Assembly: GCA_009712185.1 (NCBI GenBank)
Contig: WASQ01000002.1
Location: forward strand, 23,185-81,887
Direction: 5' to 3'
Length of the DNA: 58,703 nucleotides
DNA from: Telmatospirillum sp.
GTDB taxonomy: Bacteria > Pseudomonadota > Alphaproteobacteria > Rhodospirillales > Magnetospirillaceae
Each line of letters opens with the position of its first letter. The stretch's first letter is position 1. Below are positions 11,332 to 20,371 of this stretch, one piece after another. The notes beneath the pieces are model-generated. The model was not told the DNA's origin, did not search any database, and saw only the letters and a list, made by a program, of their open reading frames with translations. Position numbers and translations under genes: made by a program.

Positions 11332-11919
11332 ATGACCCCATCACCCCGTCGTCGCGCTTCGATCGGGTCGCGCCGTAATCCGGAAACGGAATCGGCGGTT
11401 CTGGACGCCGCCCGGGAGTTGTTGGCCGACAAGGGATATGCGGGCTTTTCCATCGAGGAGGTCGCCAGACGGGCGGGCGCGGGCAAGCCGACCATCTATC
11501 GGTGGTGGCCGACGAAGGCCGATCTGTTTGTCGCCCTGTATGGGCGCGAGAAGACGGCGGCCATTCCGGTTCCGGATCTGGGCAACCTCGCTGCGGATCT
11601 CGCCCGCTATACCCTGGATCTCTGGGCGTTCTGGAGAACCAACCCGGCGGGCGGCGCCTTTCGCGGACTTGTCGCCGAGGCGCAAGGCAATGAAGCGGCC
11701 CTGTCGCTGCTCCGGGACCGCTTCCTGCCGGAACGGCTGGAGCCGCTCCGGATCCTGTTCGCCCGGGGCGTTGACCGCGATGGCCTGGCGCCGGCGGAGG
11801 TCCCCGCGCGCTTGTCGCTCTGGATCGGGTTCAACTGGTTCCGGGTTCTGACCGGTCAGGTCGAAGACGACGGAACGGTCGCCGCGACCATGCGCATCAT
11901 CGCGGGAGACCGGTCATGA
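11332..11919 (+). CDS. TetR/AcrR family transcriptional regulator
   Basis: A 195-residue TetR regulator. The N-terminal helix-turn-helix reads AVLDAARELLADKGYAGFSIEEVARRAG with KPTIYRWWPTKADLF after it, followed by an all-helical ligand domain. The start at 11332 has AGGGAG about 7 bases upstream; the frame could also open at 11272. It probably represses the divergent isochorismatase-like gene and itself through the twin operators. The ligand is unknown. Confidence 0.9.
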   Translation: MTPSPRRRASIGSRRNPETESAVLDAARELLADKGYAGFSIEEVARRAGAGKPTIYRWWPTKADLFVALYGREKTAAIPVPDLGNLAADLARYTLDLWAFWRTNPAGGAFRGLVAEAQGNEAALSLLRDRFLPERLEPLRILFARGVDRDGLAPAEVPARLSLWIGFNWFRVLTGQVEDDGTVAATMRIIAGDRS

Positions 11920-11932
11920 CAAGCGGGCCCTG

Positions 11933-14900
11933 TCATTTCAGGGTCATGTCCACGCGGGTGGTTGCGCCCTTGTCCGCGATCCCGTCGGCGGACAGGACCG
12001 GCGGTGCCATCAGGATCCGTCCGGGATCGATCCGGCCGTCCAGATAGCGCCGCGCCGCGTCGGCCCGCCGTCGCGCCAGTCCGTCCAGGCTCTGGTCCGT
12101 GACCGGCGCATGGTCGGCAAGGGCCTTTTTCATCTCCGCGTCGGGCAGGGTTTTGAGCAGGCCGATCATGGTGCGCGGCCGCTCGAAATCGGCGTCGCCA
12201 TAGGCTTCGGTGAGATAATCCGAATATTCGTCCGCGCCGACGGCCACCGTCGACAGATCGGTCGCGCGGGGATCGCCTCCCTGGTCCCTGACCTTCCGCT
12301 GCCGGACAAGGCGGTCGACATAGACGTCGCGCAGCCCCGGCAGATCCGGGTCCGGATCGGCCCGTCCGGCCAGGCTGAGAGTGATGGCGGGGCGATCGGC
12401 CAGCATGGCGGCGATGGCGTCCAGCTTTTTCCGTGATGCCTCGGTCAGGTCGTCGGACCCGGGGGAAAATTCGAGATAGCCGAGATCGTCGCCACCGGGG
12501 CCGTCCTCGCCACCAAAAGCGCTGGCGAGCAGGGTGAAGGGAGACGTGACCGCCTTTTCCAGAAGATGCAAAAACGCCTGTCCGATGATGTCGCCCAGGC
12601 TGAACTCCGGATTGGACAGAGATCCCGAGACCGGAATGTTGACGTCGATCTGGCCGCGGGAATTTTTCATCAGATCGATCGCCAGCCGGACCGGGAGGCT
12701 GGTCGCGGTGTCATTGTCGACATGATCGCCGAATGTCAACTGGTCGATGAAAATGTGATTGTTGGCGGTGAGATCGTTATCGGCCAGTTGATAATGCAGA
12801 TCGACGTTCAGCTTTCCCCTGGTGATCGGGTAGCCCGCATATTTGGTGGAATAGGGAGTGAGATGGGTCAGCTCGACATCCTGCGCCACCGCGGTCAGGT
12901 CGAGCGACGGCAGGTCCACGAGCGGATTGACAGTTCCCTTGATGGTGATCGGACCATTGCCCGAAAGCTGCGCGGTGACATCGACGGGCGCCGGGGTTCC
13001 GGACTGGGTCCCGAAGGCGCCGATCGTCCCGGAAATGGCGACGAGATGCGCGGTATAGTTCGGCCGGATAAAGTTGTCCGTGTAGGTCACCCGGCCATTT
13101 TGCAGCAACAGTTGGCCCAGCCGCAGCCGCAAGGCGGCCTGCGGAGCGTCCATCCGGACGGGGGCGGCGCGGCCTGATTTCGCGGCTCCGCCCGCCGCCT
13201 GTGACGGCCCTCCGCCATCCTGGACGATGACATCCTGCAGACTGAGCCGGCCTTGGGCGTCGAGCAGGACATTTCCGAAAAAATTCGCGATGGCGACGCG
13301 GCCGGCGTCCAGGGTGATGCCGCGAGCCTCGTCATAGCCGGCGATGAGGTCGGTGACCGCGAAGGTCCGCCATCCCCCGAAGGGATCGCCGGTCACGCGG
13401 TTCTGGACCTTCACCTCCATCAGCGCGACATCCCCCTTCCAGCCGGCCCTGACCGTCCCGGCAGTCCCGTCCAGGGAAAGATCGCCTTTGGTCTCCAGAA
13501 AAGCGCTGGCGATCGTCGCGTTCAGGGCGGTTTGCAGATAGGGAGCGAAGGCGGAGAGATCGACGTGTTTGCCGCTCACCTTCAAACCGGCCTTGAGCGG
13601 AGAGGGTGCGATGTCCCCCTCAAGGTCCAGGGAACCCTGGTGGTTCAGTGTCGTCGCGACCTTGATCGGGATCGGCTTCGACCCGTCATCGCCGATCTGT
13701 CGGGCGGTGATTTGAAGCGGCGACAAGTCCAGCGTCACCGGCTTCGGCGTCGTGCGATCGGTGACGGTCACGCGGGCGTCCTTCAGCGTGACCTCGCCGA
13801 TCCGGTAATGCCAGCCGGGGTCCGCCGGCGGTTCGGCGGGCTTTGTCCGCCCGCCGGTTTGTCCGGTCCGGCGCGAGGATGGAAGCGGGGGGCTCGCGCC
13901 GCTCCCACCGTCGGCAAGGGCGGCAAGGTCGATGTCGCCGCCGGGAAGACGGGTGGCCGCGACCGACAGGCCGGTGACGTCAATGCCCTCGACATCGACG
14001 GTGCGGGCCGCGGCGTCCGCGCGCGACAGGGTGATCCTGCCCTCCGACAGAGAGATCGCCGGCGTCCGCGCGTCCGGCAGAAGGACTTTGAGCGATTTTA
14101 GCGAGATCCGGCCGTCACTCACCAGGGCGCTGACAGGCGCCTTCGACCAGTCGGCGGAGACCGTGGCGGACAGGCCGATGGTCCCGTCCGTCACCCGTCC
14201 GGTTGTGACATCCGCCAGATAGGGTTGCAGCAGGGGCAGCGGCAAGGACTCGATCGAGAGGCGGGTTTCCGCCCGTCCCGTTGCCGGAGTAACCGTTCCT
14301 TCGGCCTTGAGCGTACCGCCCTTCGCGACGTCGAAGGCGACCTGGAAGGGGGCGGGGCTGTCGGCGGTCAGTGACAGATCGGAGAGTCCGACGGTCAGGC
14401 CGGTCAGCGACAGGTCGGCCGGGATCCGGGTGGCGTCATCCTTCAGCGTCACCACGCCTCCTTCGATCGCCACATGACGGACGGCGAGGTCGAGGGGCGG
14501 ATCCGGGCTTTTGTTCCGGGGCGCGTCTTTCGTGGCGGCGGGGGCCGGGGGCGCGTCGCCCATGGACAGGCGATCGATATTGAGGAGGCCGTCCGCGCCG
14601 CGAACCAGATGGAGCGTCGGCCGATCGACACGAATGTCGCCGAAATGCAGGATTTCGCGCAGGGGATCGAGCCCCGCCGCCTCAACATGCAGGCCCTCTG
14701 CGGCGAATAGCGGCTGACCCGCCTTGTCCCGGATATCGGCGCCCTCCACTTCGACGCCGCCGGTCAGCGACAGCGCCGGCTGGTCGCCTTCCCTGGAGAA
14801 GGTCAAGGCCAGATCGGAGGACAGTCTGCCGGCAACGACCGTTACCGGAAGCCCTGCCGGCACATAGGACAGCAGATCGGGAACATCAAGATGATCGGCC

Positions 14901-15634
14901 TTCAGGCTGACGGTGGACGGACGGTCGGGACGGAACGGTTTGGTCTTTGCCTCGACCGCGACGAGATTGCCGTCGATCCGCGCGTGAAGCCGGGGTTCGA
15001 CGAAGATGTCGGCTTTCGACGGCAGGGTCGCGATAAAGGGAATATCGAGGAACCATTGGTCCAGAACGTGGTGGGTCGACAGAAGGCGGTCATCGAAGTC
15101 GATCCGTCCGTCTTCCACCTGGATGTTCGAGATCGCAAGGCGGGGCGGGCCGGCGGGGGCGCCCGTGTCCTTTGACGCACCGGCGCTGTCGCCGGGGGCG
15201 AGCAGGTCGCTGAAATTGAAATGCTCCGCGTCGAAGCGGACGAGATGGAGGCTGGGACGGACCAGCTTCACCTGATCGATGATCGGGGCAAGGCGCGGCA
15301 ATGACGTCCATGACGCGCGGACGATCAGCTTTTCGGCCTCGATGAAGGCCCCCCCGGAGCCACGTTCCCCGATCTGAATGCCGTCCGCTTCCAGCCGCAA
15401 CGTGTAGGGATTGACGGCGACGCGCTGGATCGAGACGGGGCGGCCCAACTGTTCCGCCAACTGGCGTTCCGCCGCATTGCGGATCAGGGGCGGCGCCCCC
15501 AGAAACCCCGCGAGACCGAACAGAAGGATGACGATCAGAAGGCCGAGGCCGATCCGTCTGATGCGCTTCGACCGGCCGCGGGCGCCAATGCGGCCGAGGA
15601 CGGAGCGGAGGGAGTGTTTGTCCAAGCGTGCCAT
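11933..15634 (-). CDS. DUF748 / AsmA-like large envelope protein
   Basis: A protein of about 1,233 residues with one N-terminal membrane segment (LGLLIVILLFGLAGFLGAP), then the hallmark start PPLIRNAAERQLAEQLGRPV of the DUF748/AsmA superfamily, followed by a very long beta-rich region. The C-terminal 180 residues (GYLEFSPGSDDLTEASRKKLDAIAAML) resemble an OmpA-like periplasmic domain. It is probably anchored in the inner membrane and spans the periplasm. AsmA-like proteins are linked to phospholipid transport to the outer membrane; that role is inferred. GTG at 15637 is an equally possible start. Confidence 0.85.
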   Translation of the reverse strand: MARLDKHSLRSVLGRIGARGRSKRIRRIGLGLLIVILLFGLAGFLGAPPLIRNAAERQLAEQLGRPVSIQRVAVNPYTLRLEADGIQIGERGSGGAFIEAEKLIVRASWTSLPRLAPIIDQVKLVRPSLHLVRFDAEHFNFSDLLAPGDSAGASKDTGAPAGPPRLAISNIQVEDGRIDFDDRLLSTHHVLDQWFLDIPFIATLPSKADIFVEPRLHARIDGNLVAVEAKTKPFRPDRPSTVSLKADHLDVPDLLSYVPAGLPVTVVAGRLSSDLALTFSREGDQPALSLTGGVEVEGADIRDKAGQPLFAAEGLHVEAAGLDPLREILHFGDIRVDRPTLHLVRGADGLLNIDRLSMGDAPPAPAATKDAPRNKSPDPPLDLAVRHVAIEGGVVTLKDDATRIPADLSLTGLTVGLSDLSLTADSPAPFQVAFDVAKGGTLKAEGTVTPATGRAETRLSIESLPLPLLQPYLADVTTGRVTDGTIGLSATVSADWSKAPVSALVSDGRISLKSLKVLLPDARTPAISLSEGRITLSRADAAARTVDVEGIDVTGLSVAATRLPGGDIDLAALADGGSGASPPLPSSRRTGQTGGRTKPAEPPADPGWHYRIGEVTLKDARVTVTDRTTPKPVTLDLSPLQITARQIGDDGSKPIPIKVATTLNHQGSLDLEGDIAPSPLKAGLKVSGKHVDLSAFAPYLQTALNATIASAFLETKGDLSLDGTAGTVRAGWKGDVALMEVKVQNRVTGDPFGGWRTFAVTDLIAGYDEARGITLDAGRVAIANFFGNVLLDAQGRLSLQDVIVQDGGGPSQAAGGAAKSGRAAPVRMDAPQAALRLRLGQLLLQNGRVTYTDNFIRPNYTAHLVAISGTIGAFGTQSGTPAPVDVTAQLSGNGPITIKGTVNPLVDLPSLDLTAVAQDVELTHLTPYSTKYAGYPITRGKLNVDLHYQLADNDLTANNHIFIDQLTFGDHVDNDTATSLPVRLAIDLMKNSRGQIDVNIPVSGSLSNPEFSLGDIIGQAFLHLLEKAVTSPFTLLASAFGGEDGPGGDDLGYLEFSPGSDDLTEASRKKLDAIAAMLADRPAITLSLAGRADPDPDLPGLRDVYVDRLVRQRKVRDQGGDPRATDLSTVAVGADEYSDYLTEAYGDADFERPRTMIGLLKTLPDAEMKKALADHAPVTDQSLDGLARRRADAARRYLDGRIDPGRILMAPPVLSADGIADKGATTRVDMTLK

Positions 15635-15770
15635 CACCAGAGCCCTTGCCTGGACAACCGTGAGAAACGGGGCGGAGGAGAGCGCAGCATCACGTCATTA
15701 TAGGCGTTCCGTCCCTGGTAAGGCATCAGGAAGTTGCGGCCGCCGGGGACGGCGGCGCCCATCCCGCCGG

Positions 15771-16166
15771 TCAGGCGCGGACACCGATTTTTGCCATCAC
15801 TTCGCGGGGAATCCCGAATCCCTGGACCACCGCGTCATAATTGCCCCGCGTGTGAATTCCCATCAGTTCCTGCTGGATCAGGTAGGCATGGACGGCACCG
15901 GCCGCCGCGATGACAAGACCGGGGCGGTCGGGGGATTGGGAGGGGACGGCGCGCAACCGGGCAAGCGCGTCCTGGATGGCGCTTCCCGCGCGTCCCAGCG
16001 AGGCAGCCTGTTCGGCCAGGAGTTCGATATGAAGCGCTGTCTCGCCGGTCGGTATCGGGATGGTGTCGCCGGGGGAGGGGGGAATTCGGAACAAGGAAAG
16101 GGGGTGTCCTGCTGTGTCACGACCAGGAGCCATTGTCGGCATCCCGCCCGTCCGGCGCAATGCCAT
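15771..16166 (-). CDS. Small conserved protein of unknown function (DUF6665-like)
   Basis: A frame of up to 131 residues. The conserved-looking part begins near residue 30 (LHIELLAEQAASLGRAG) and runs to GIPREVMAKIG at the C terminus. It is helical, without membrane segments or cysteine motifs. I associate the pattern with the uncharacterised DUF6665 family from memory. The start is uncertain: GGAAGGA sits directly against the ATG at 16166, so a TTG two codons later or ATGs at 16142 or 16133 are possible. The 136 bases between this gene and the DUF748 gene hold nothing recognised. Confidence 0.6.
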   Translation of the reverse strand: MALRRTGGMPTMAPGRDTAGHPLSLFRIPPSPGDTIPIPTGETALHIELLAEQAASLGRAGSAIQDALARLRAVPSQSPDRPGLVIAAAGAVHAYLIQQELMGIHTRGNYDAVVQGFGIPREVMAKIGVRA

Positions 16167-16235
16167 TCCTTCCGGCGGTCAGGGTGATCCGGTGTCCGCC
16201 CGATCGTCCCGGTCGGGCATCCCCGGAGGACGCTG

Positions 16236-17093
16236 TCATTCTGCCGTCCGCGCCAGGGGAAGCGGCCGGAGCGCGCGGCTGTCGATGACGTCTCCGACGC
16301 CGCGCGCCACGGCCTGTGCCCGGGCATCCGGCCCGGTCACATCGGCGGTCCGTCCGCGCGCGTCGATCTCCAGCAGCTTGACCCCGGCGGGAACCTCCGT
16401 GCCATCGCGGACCAGTCCCCGCACGACCCCGTCGAACGGGGCGTCGACGGACAGCGATCCCAATTGCCCGATCGGATAATCCTTGAAAACCCGCATTCCG
16501 ATCTCGAAGGGGGTGTGCCAGCGACCAGGGAAGGGGGCATAGAGGAAGCGTTCCCGGCCACGCCCTCCCAGGAGCGCCGGTTTGCCGTCGTAGGGAGCCG
16601 TCGGTCCCTCCGCGATCACGGCGCCGGCGATATCCGGTCTGGTCTCGATCGCGACATCGCAGTTGCCGCCCCCCCGGAAGGCCGGTCCCAGGCCTATGGT
16701 GAAACGGGCCAGATGGCGGAGGTCGGGTGTGATGTCGCGCTTTTGCAGACGGGCATCGATCAGCAGGTCAAGCGACCGGACAACTACCAGATCCAACAGT
16801 CCGAGGTCCGTGACGGTCACGCCGTCGCCTGCCGCCAGCGCCTGCCGGACGGCGGCGCCGTCCGGGGCGGAGCGGGCGACCACGCCGTCCAGCCGCACGG
16901 GATCGTCGAAAAGGGCGTCATGGAAGGCCATGCGCCGGCGAATGACCGGTGTGGCCGGATTATGCGACAGAACGACCCCGAAATTCCTGCGGTACAACTC
17001 GATCGCCACCGCCGAGGCGATTTCGTCCGTCCCCAGAATGACCGCGAAGGGGCGGGAGCGTCGGGACGGAAACCGTCCGGTTGTATCGGACAT
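16236..17093 (-). CDS. EF2563/YqeB-type accessory protein for selenium-dependent Mo hydroxylases
   Basis: A 285-residue protein with an N-terminal Rossmann-like segment (PFAVILGTDEIASAVAIELYRRNFGVVLSH) and the central LVVVRSLDLLIDARLQKRD and GPAFRGGGNCDVAIETRP stretches. I recognise these from the EF2563 (YqeB-like) family found with molybdenum hydroxylases. The function is presumed cofactor maturation or storage. Here it is an orphan: no hydroxylase or xdhC-like gene lies in the window. GAGGAGG lies 8 bases before the start at 17093. The molybdenum link to the adjacent nif island may be coincidence. Confidence 0.72.
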   Translation of the reverse strand: MSDTTGRFPSRRSRPFAVILGTDEIASAVAIELYRRNFGVVLSHNPATPVIRRRMAFHDALFDDPVRLDGVVARSAPDGAAVRQALAAGDGVTVTDLGLLDLVVVRSLDLLIDARLQKRDITPDLRHLARFTIGLGPAFRGGGNCDVAIETRPDIAGAVIAEGPTAPYDGKPALLGGRGRERFLYAPFPGRWHTPFEIGMRVFKDYPIGQLGSLSVDAPFDGVVRGLVRDGTEVPAGVKLLEIDARGRTADVTGPDARAQAVARGVGDVIDSRALRPLPLARTAE

Positions 17094-17232
17094 GAGCCGG
17101 GACCTCCTCAATCGGCGATCAGGAACGGCATGGATAAAGACCGGTCCGGCCATCCATCCCCCCGATTCTGCTATTGAAGCAAGAGCCATGCCGGTCTTCC
17201 GGGCGCCGGAGGCAAATCCCCCGATGGTCCAC

Positions 17233-17261
17233 CCCTGACGCCTGGTACCCAGGCGTCAGGG
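17233..17261. repeat. Perfect inverted repeat upstream of the grx region
   Basis: Two 13-bp arms, CCCTGACGCCTGG and CCAGGCGTCAGGG, flank a 3-nt loop. There is no T-run on either side and it lies between divergent transcription units, 140 bases upstream of the EF2563-type gene and 175 bases before the grx NifA site. It could be an operator or the terminator of an unseen transcript. No other gene is seen from 17094 to 17625. Confidence 0.5.
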
Positions 17262-17435
17262 TCTGCTGATCAATAAGTGAATCAACCGGCCCTCAAGCCC
17301 GAGCGGCATTTGCGCATTGAAAAAGCGGCGCTTTTTTGCTCGCGCAGAGTCTCGTGCATGGAACCCTTTGAATAAGCCGGTGCTCTCGGCGCCGCCGCTC
17401 CGCGATGTCGCGAACCGTCCCCGTGGGGCGATGTT

Positions 17436-17451
17436 TGTCGTTTTTCCGACT
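17436..17451 (+). promoter_or_regulatory. NifA upstream activator site (grx)
   Basis: TGTCG-N6-CGACT matches the extended NifA box of this island at 9 of 10 arm positions. The canonical TGT-N10-ACA has one mismatch (ACT). It lies 72 bases upstream of a perfect sigma-54 -24 element, so activation of grx by NifA is likely. Confidence 0.6.
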
Positions 17452-17523
17452 TGTGCGATGGACAAGTGGCCGACAGAGAGACCGGCTTTGTTGGAAAGGC
17501 GACAGGAGAAGGGCCTGCCGCCC

Positions 17524-17538
17524 TGGCACCGATCTTGC
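17524..17538 (+). promoter_or_regulatory. Sigma-54 promoter of grx
   Basis: TGGCAC-CGATC-TTGC is a full match to the -24/-12 consensus. Transcription should begin near 17550, about 75 bases before the glutaredoxin start codon. Confidence 0.85.
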
Positions 17539-17625
17539 GTCGCAGGCAGGCCGGGCCGTTCCGATCCCGTCGGGCGCCACCACCAGACAACAGCCACCAC
17601 CAGACAGCAGAAGGAGACAGCCATT

Positions 17626-18015
17626 ATGGAGCCGATCCATCCTGACAGTTGCCATGCGATCGTCCCGCAAAAGGTCCGGATTCCGGAGGGGGCCATCCTG
17701 GAGCGGGTCCGGGCGATCATCGCCGGGACCGATGTGGTCCTGTTCATGAAAGGACTCCCGCATGCGCCGCAATGCGGGTTTTCCGCCGCCGCGGCGCAGA
17801 TCCTGCGCGATCTCGGCGTTCCGTTCAAAGGGATCGACGTGCTGGGCGACTGGGATCTCCGCGAGGGCGTGAAAGCCCATTCCTCCTGGCCGACTTTGCC
17901 GCAACTTTATGTGAAAGGAGAGTTCATCGGCGGCTGCGACATCATGCGCGAGATGGCGCAGTCAGGCGAACTCGCCACCCTGTTCCGCCGTCGGGGGATC
18001 GCGGTCGCCGCCTGA
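17626..18015 (+). CDS. Grx4-family monothiol glutaredoxin, nif-associated
   Basis: A 129-residue monothiol glutaredoxin. The CGFS active site is in HAPQCGFSAAA (about residue 50), WPTLPQLYVKGEFIGGCDI supplies the glutathione and Fe-S contacts, and the N terminus carries a short extension. Grx4-type proteins bind and deliver [2Fe-2S] clusters with glutathione. The start has AAGGAG 9 bases upstream. The sigma-54 promoter and NifA-like site put it in the nif regulon, consistent with a role in nitrogenase Fe-S supply. A GGCCGGCC hairpin follows. Confidence 0.9.
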   Translation: MEPIHPDSCHAIVPQKVRIPEGAILERVRAIIAGTDVVLFMKGLPHAPQCGFSAAAAQILRDLGVPFKGIDVLGDWDLREGVKAHSSWPTLPQLYVKGEFIGGCDIMREMAQSGELATLFRRRGIAVAA

Positions 18016-18025
18016 TCGCATACGA

Positions 18026-18053
18026 AGGCCGGCCTTTCGCTTTGGGCCGGCCT
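18026..18053. terminator. GGCCGGCC hairpin terminator
   Basis: AGGCCGGCC and GGCCGGCCT pair around a 10-nt loop, 11 bases past the grx stop codon and between it and the convergent globin gene. The same stem recurs at 28963-28990. Confidence 0.65.
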
Positions 18054-18092
18054 ACCATTTCGATCCGCCTCTCTTCTTTGCCGATCGTCGCG

Positions 18093-18494
18093 TCAGCTCG
18101 ATCGCTGCGGCGGCAACGTCCTCGTGGGTCGGCCTTCGGCGTCCTGATAGGGAAACATTCCTATCGTAAATCCCCGTGTCATATGGGCCGCACGGGTGAT
18201 CACCGTCATGGCGGCCTCGGCTGGCAGGATCGCGGTCGCGGAGGCTGTCAAATGCTGCATCCATTTCCGGAAATCATCCGGTTCGATCGGGAGATCGACG
18301 TGAAACCGGAACGGATGATCGTGGTACCGGTCGGTGCCCAGAAGCACATGTGACCAGAAATCGGCAACCCGCCGATGATGGAGATCCCAATCCGATACCA
18401 CGGCTTCGAAGACGGGTCCCAGTGTCTCGTCAGCCCGGGCCCGGCGATAGAAATCCTCGACCAGAGTGGCGATATCGCTTTCCGTCACGGTCAT
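18093..18494 (-). CDS. Group III truncated haemoglobin
   Basis: A 133-residue globin of the short 2/2 type. It shows the DFYRRARADETLGPVFEA opening typical of group III truncated haemoglobins, the VADFWSHVLLGTDRYHDHPFRFH core with the proximal-histidine helix, and FRKWMQHL. These proteins bind O2, NO or related ligands in the cytoplasm. GGAGG lies 8 bases before the start. It lies 90 bases downstream of the receiver gene in the same direction, inside the nif island, so shielding of nitrogenase or NO handling is possible but inferred. Confidence 0.85.
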   Translation of the reverse strand: MTVTESDIATLVEDFYRRARADETLGPVFEAVVSDWDLHHRRVADFWSHVLLGTDRYHDHPFRFHVDLPIEPDDFRKWMQHLTASATAILPAEAAMTVITRAAHMTRGFTIGMFPYQDAEGRPTRTLPPQRSS

Positions 18495-18584
18495 CTCATG
18501 TCCTCCGTTCCTTCAAAGCCGAATGCGTCCGGGCGCTCCGGGATTGTGCCTCTAAGACGTAAAGATCTTCCGAAATTTTTTCAA

Positions 18585-19037
18585 TTATTGCGTGCCCCCA
18601 GGGTTTGGGAGCCCGCCCAGTCGCACCAGGGAGGCCGTCTGGCCTCGTCCCAGAAGCCTGTCCACGCTCCGCCGGACCTGGGGCAGGGTCAGGGGTTTGA
18701 CCAGGACGCCATGCGCTCCGGCACGGACGCCTGAAAGGGCCTGGGCTTCGTCCTCCGGTCCTGTGACGACAAGGATTCTCACTCCCGGGAAATGCCGCGC
18801 GATGTCTCCGATCAGGCCGTTACCCTCCGCCTTCAGAAAGGAGACACCCAGCAGAACGATGTGAGGCACCAGCCAGCCGACCCCTTTGGCGAACGCGTCG
18901 TCCGGGCTGGCTAATTCATGCGTTTCGATCTCGTCGTGCAAAATGAACTGGAGGGAGGCACGCAGAGTGTCGTCCTCCTCGATCACGAAGGCGCGGCGCT
19001 GGTCCACCGCCTTGTCCGAATTCACGCCGATCTGCAT
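18585..19037 (-). CDS. Single-domain receiver protein lacking the phospho-acceptor aspartate
   Basis: A 150-residue CheY-like receiver. The acidic pocket EEDD (residues 20-23), the switch threonine T92 in VVTGPED and the lysine K114 in VKPLTL are present. The strand-3 aspartate is replaced by glycine (VLLG, G64), so ordinary phosphorylation should be impossible. There is no output domain, only a 25-residue tail. AGGAG lies 8 bases before the start at 19037. It is divergent from nifH across a region holding a NifA site and a weak leftward sigma-54-like element. Role unknown; a phosphorylation-independent protein-protein switch is one possibility. Confidence 0.75.
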   Translation of the reverse strand: MQIGVNSDKAVDQRRAFVIEEDDTLRASLQFILHDEIETHELASPDDAFAKGVGWLVPHIVLLGVSFLKAEGNGLIGDIARHFPGVRILVVTGPEDEAQALSGVRAGAHGVLVKPLTLPQVRRSVDRLLGRGQTASLVRLGGLPNPGGTQ

Positions 19038-19076
19038 CGGTCCGCTCCTGTCCGGTTGCCATCGCGAATGGGGGAA

Positions 19077-19091
19077 GCAAGTTCCGTTCCG
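19077..19091 (-). promoter_or_regulatory. Possible sigma-54 promoter of the receiver gene
   Basis: On the minus strand CGGAAC-GGAAC-TTGC keeps the invariant -24 GG and -12 GC at the right spacing but differs from TGGCAC at two positions. It lies about 40 bases before the receiver start and 76 bases from the NifA site at 19168-19183. Tentative. Confidence 0.35.
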
Positions 19092-19167
19092 CGCCGCGAT
19101 GACGCCGGCCGGCCGGGGCGCGGCGGTGGGGCGGCAGGGAGGAAGCCCGACAATCCGCGACAATCGA

Positions 19168-19183
19168 TGTCGGGTTCGTCACA
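19168..19183. promoter_or_regulatory. NifA upstream activator site (nifH)
   Basis: TGT-CGGGTTCGTC-ACA is an exact TGT-N10-ACA NifA box, 57 bases upstream of the nifH -24 element. It could also serve the divergent receiver gene. Confidence 0.85.
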
Positions 19184-19240
19184 CCACCGGCGGGAAGCGA
19201 CAATTCATATGAATCAACGTTTTGACTGGCAATACGGGAT

Positions 19241-19255
19241 TGGCACGCCTGTTGC
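19241..19255 (+). promoter_or_regulatory. Sigma-54 promoter of nifHDK
   Basis: TGGCAC-GCCTG-TTGC is a perfect -24/-12 element followed by T-rich sequence. It predicts a start near 19267 and a leader of about 140 bases before nifH. Confidence 0.92.
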
Positions 19256-19284
19256 TTTGCCATCCTGGTGCGAGTGAGGGCTGA

Positions 19285-20289
<1,005 letters not shown>

Positions 20290-20299
20290 GCGGGTCATC

Positions 20300-20338
20300 C
20301 CGGCGACCCGTCCTCCCCGCGGGCGGACGGGTCGCCGG
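20300..20338 (+). terminator. nifH-nifD intercistronic hairpin
   Basis: Perfect 14-bp stem (CCGGCGACCCGTCC / GGACGGGTCGCCGG) with an 11-nt loop, 10 bases after nifH and without a T-run. Probably an mRNA-stabilising or partial-termination element giving more NifH than NifDK, a role inferred from other nif operons. Confidence 0.6.
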
Positions 20339-20371
20339 ATCACCGACAACGACAGCAGCGAGGATGGCATC

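Noticed and set aside
13253-14101. Frames opposite the DUF748 gene
   Set aside because: All lie inside the long AsmA-like gene and have no independent signals.
17452-17464. TGT-N7-ACA near the grx promoter as a NifA site
   Set aside because: The spacer is 7, not 10; the neighbouring TGTCG-N6-CGACT fits the island consensus better.
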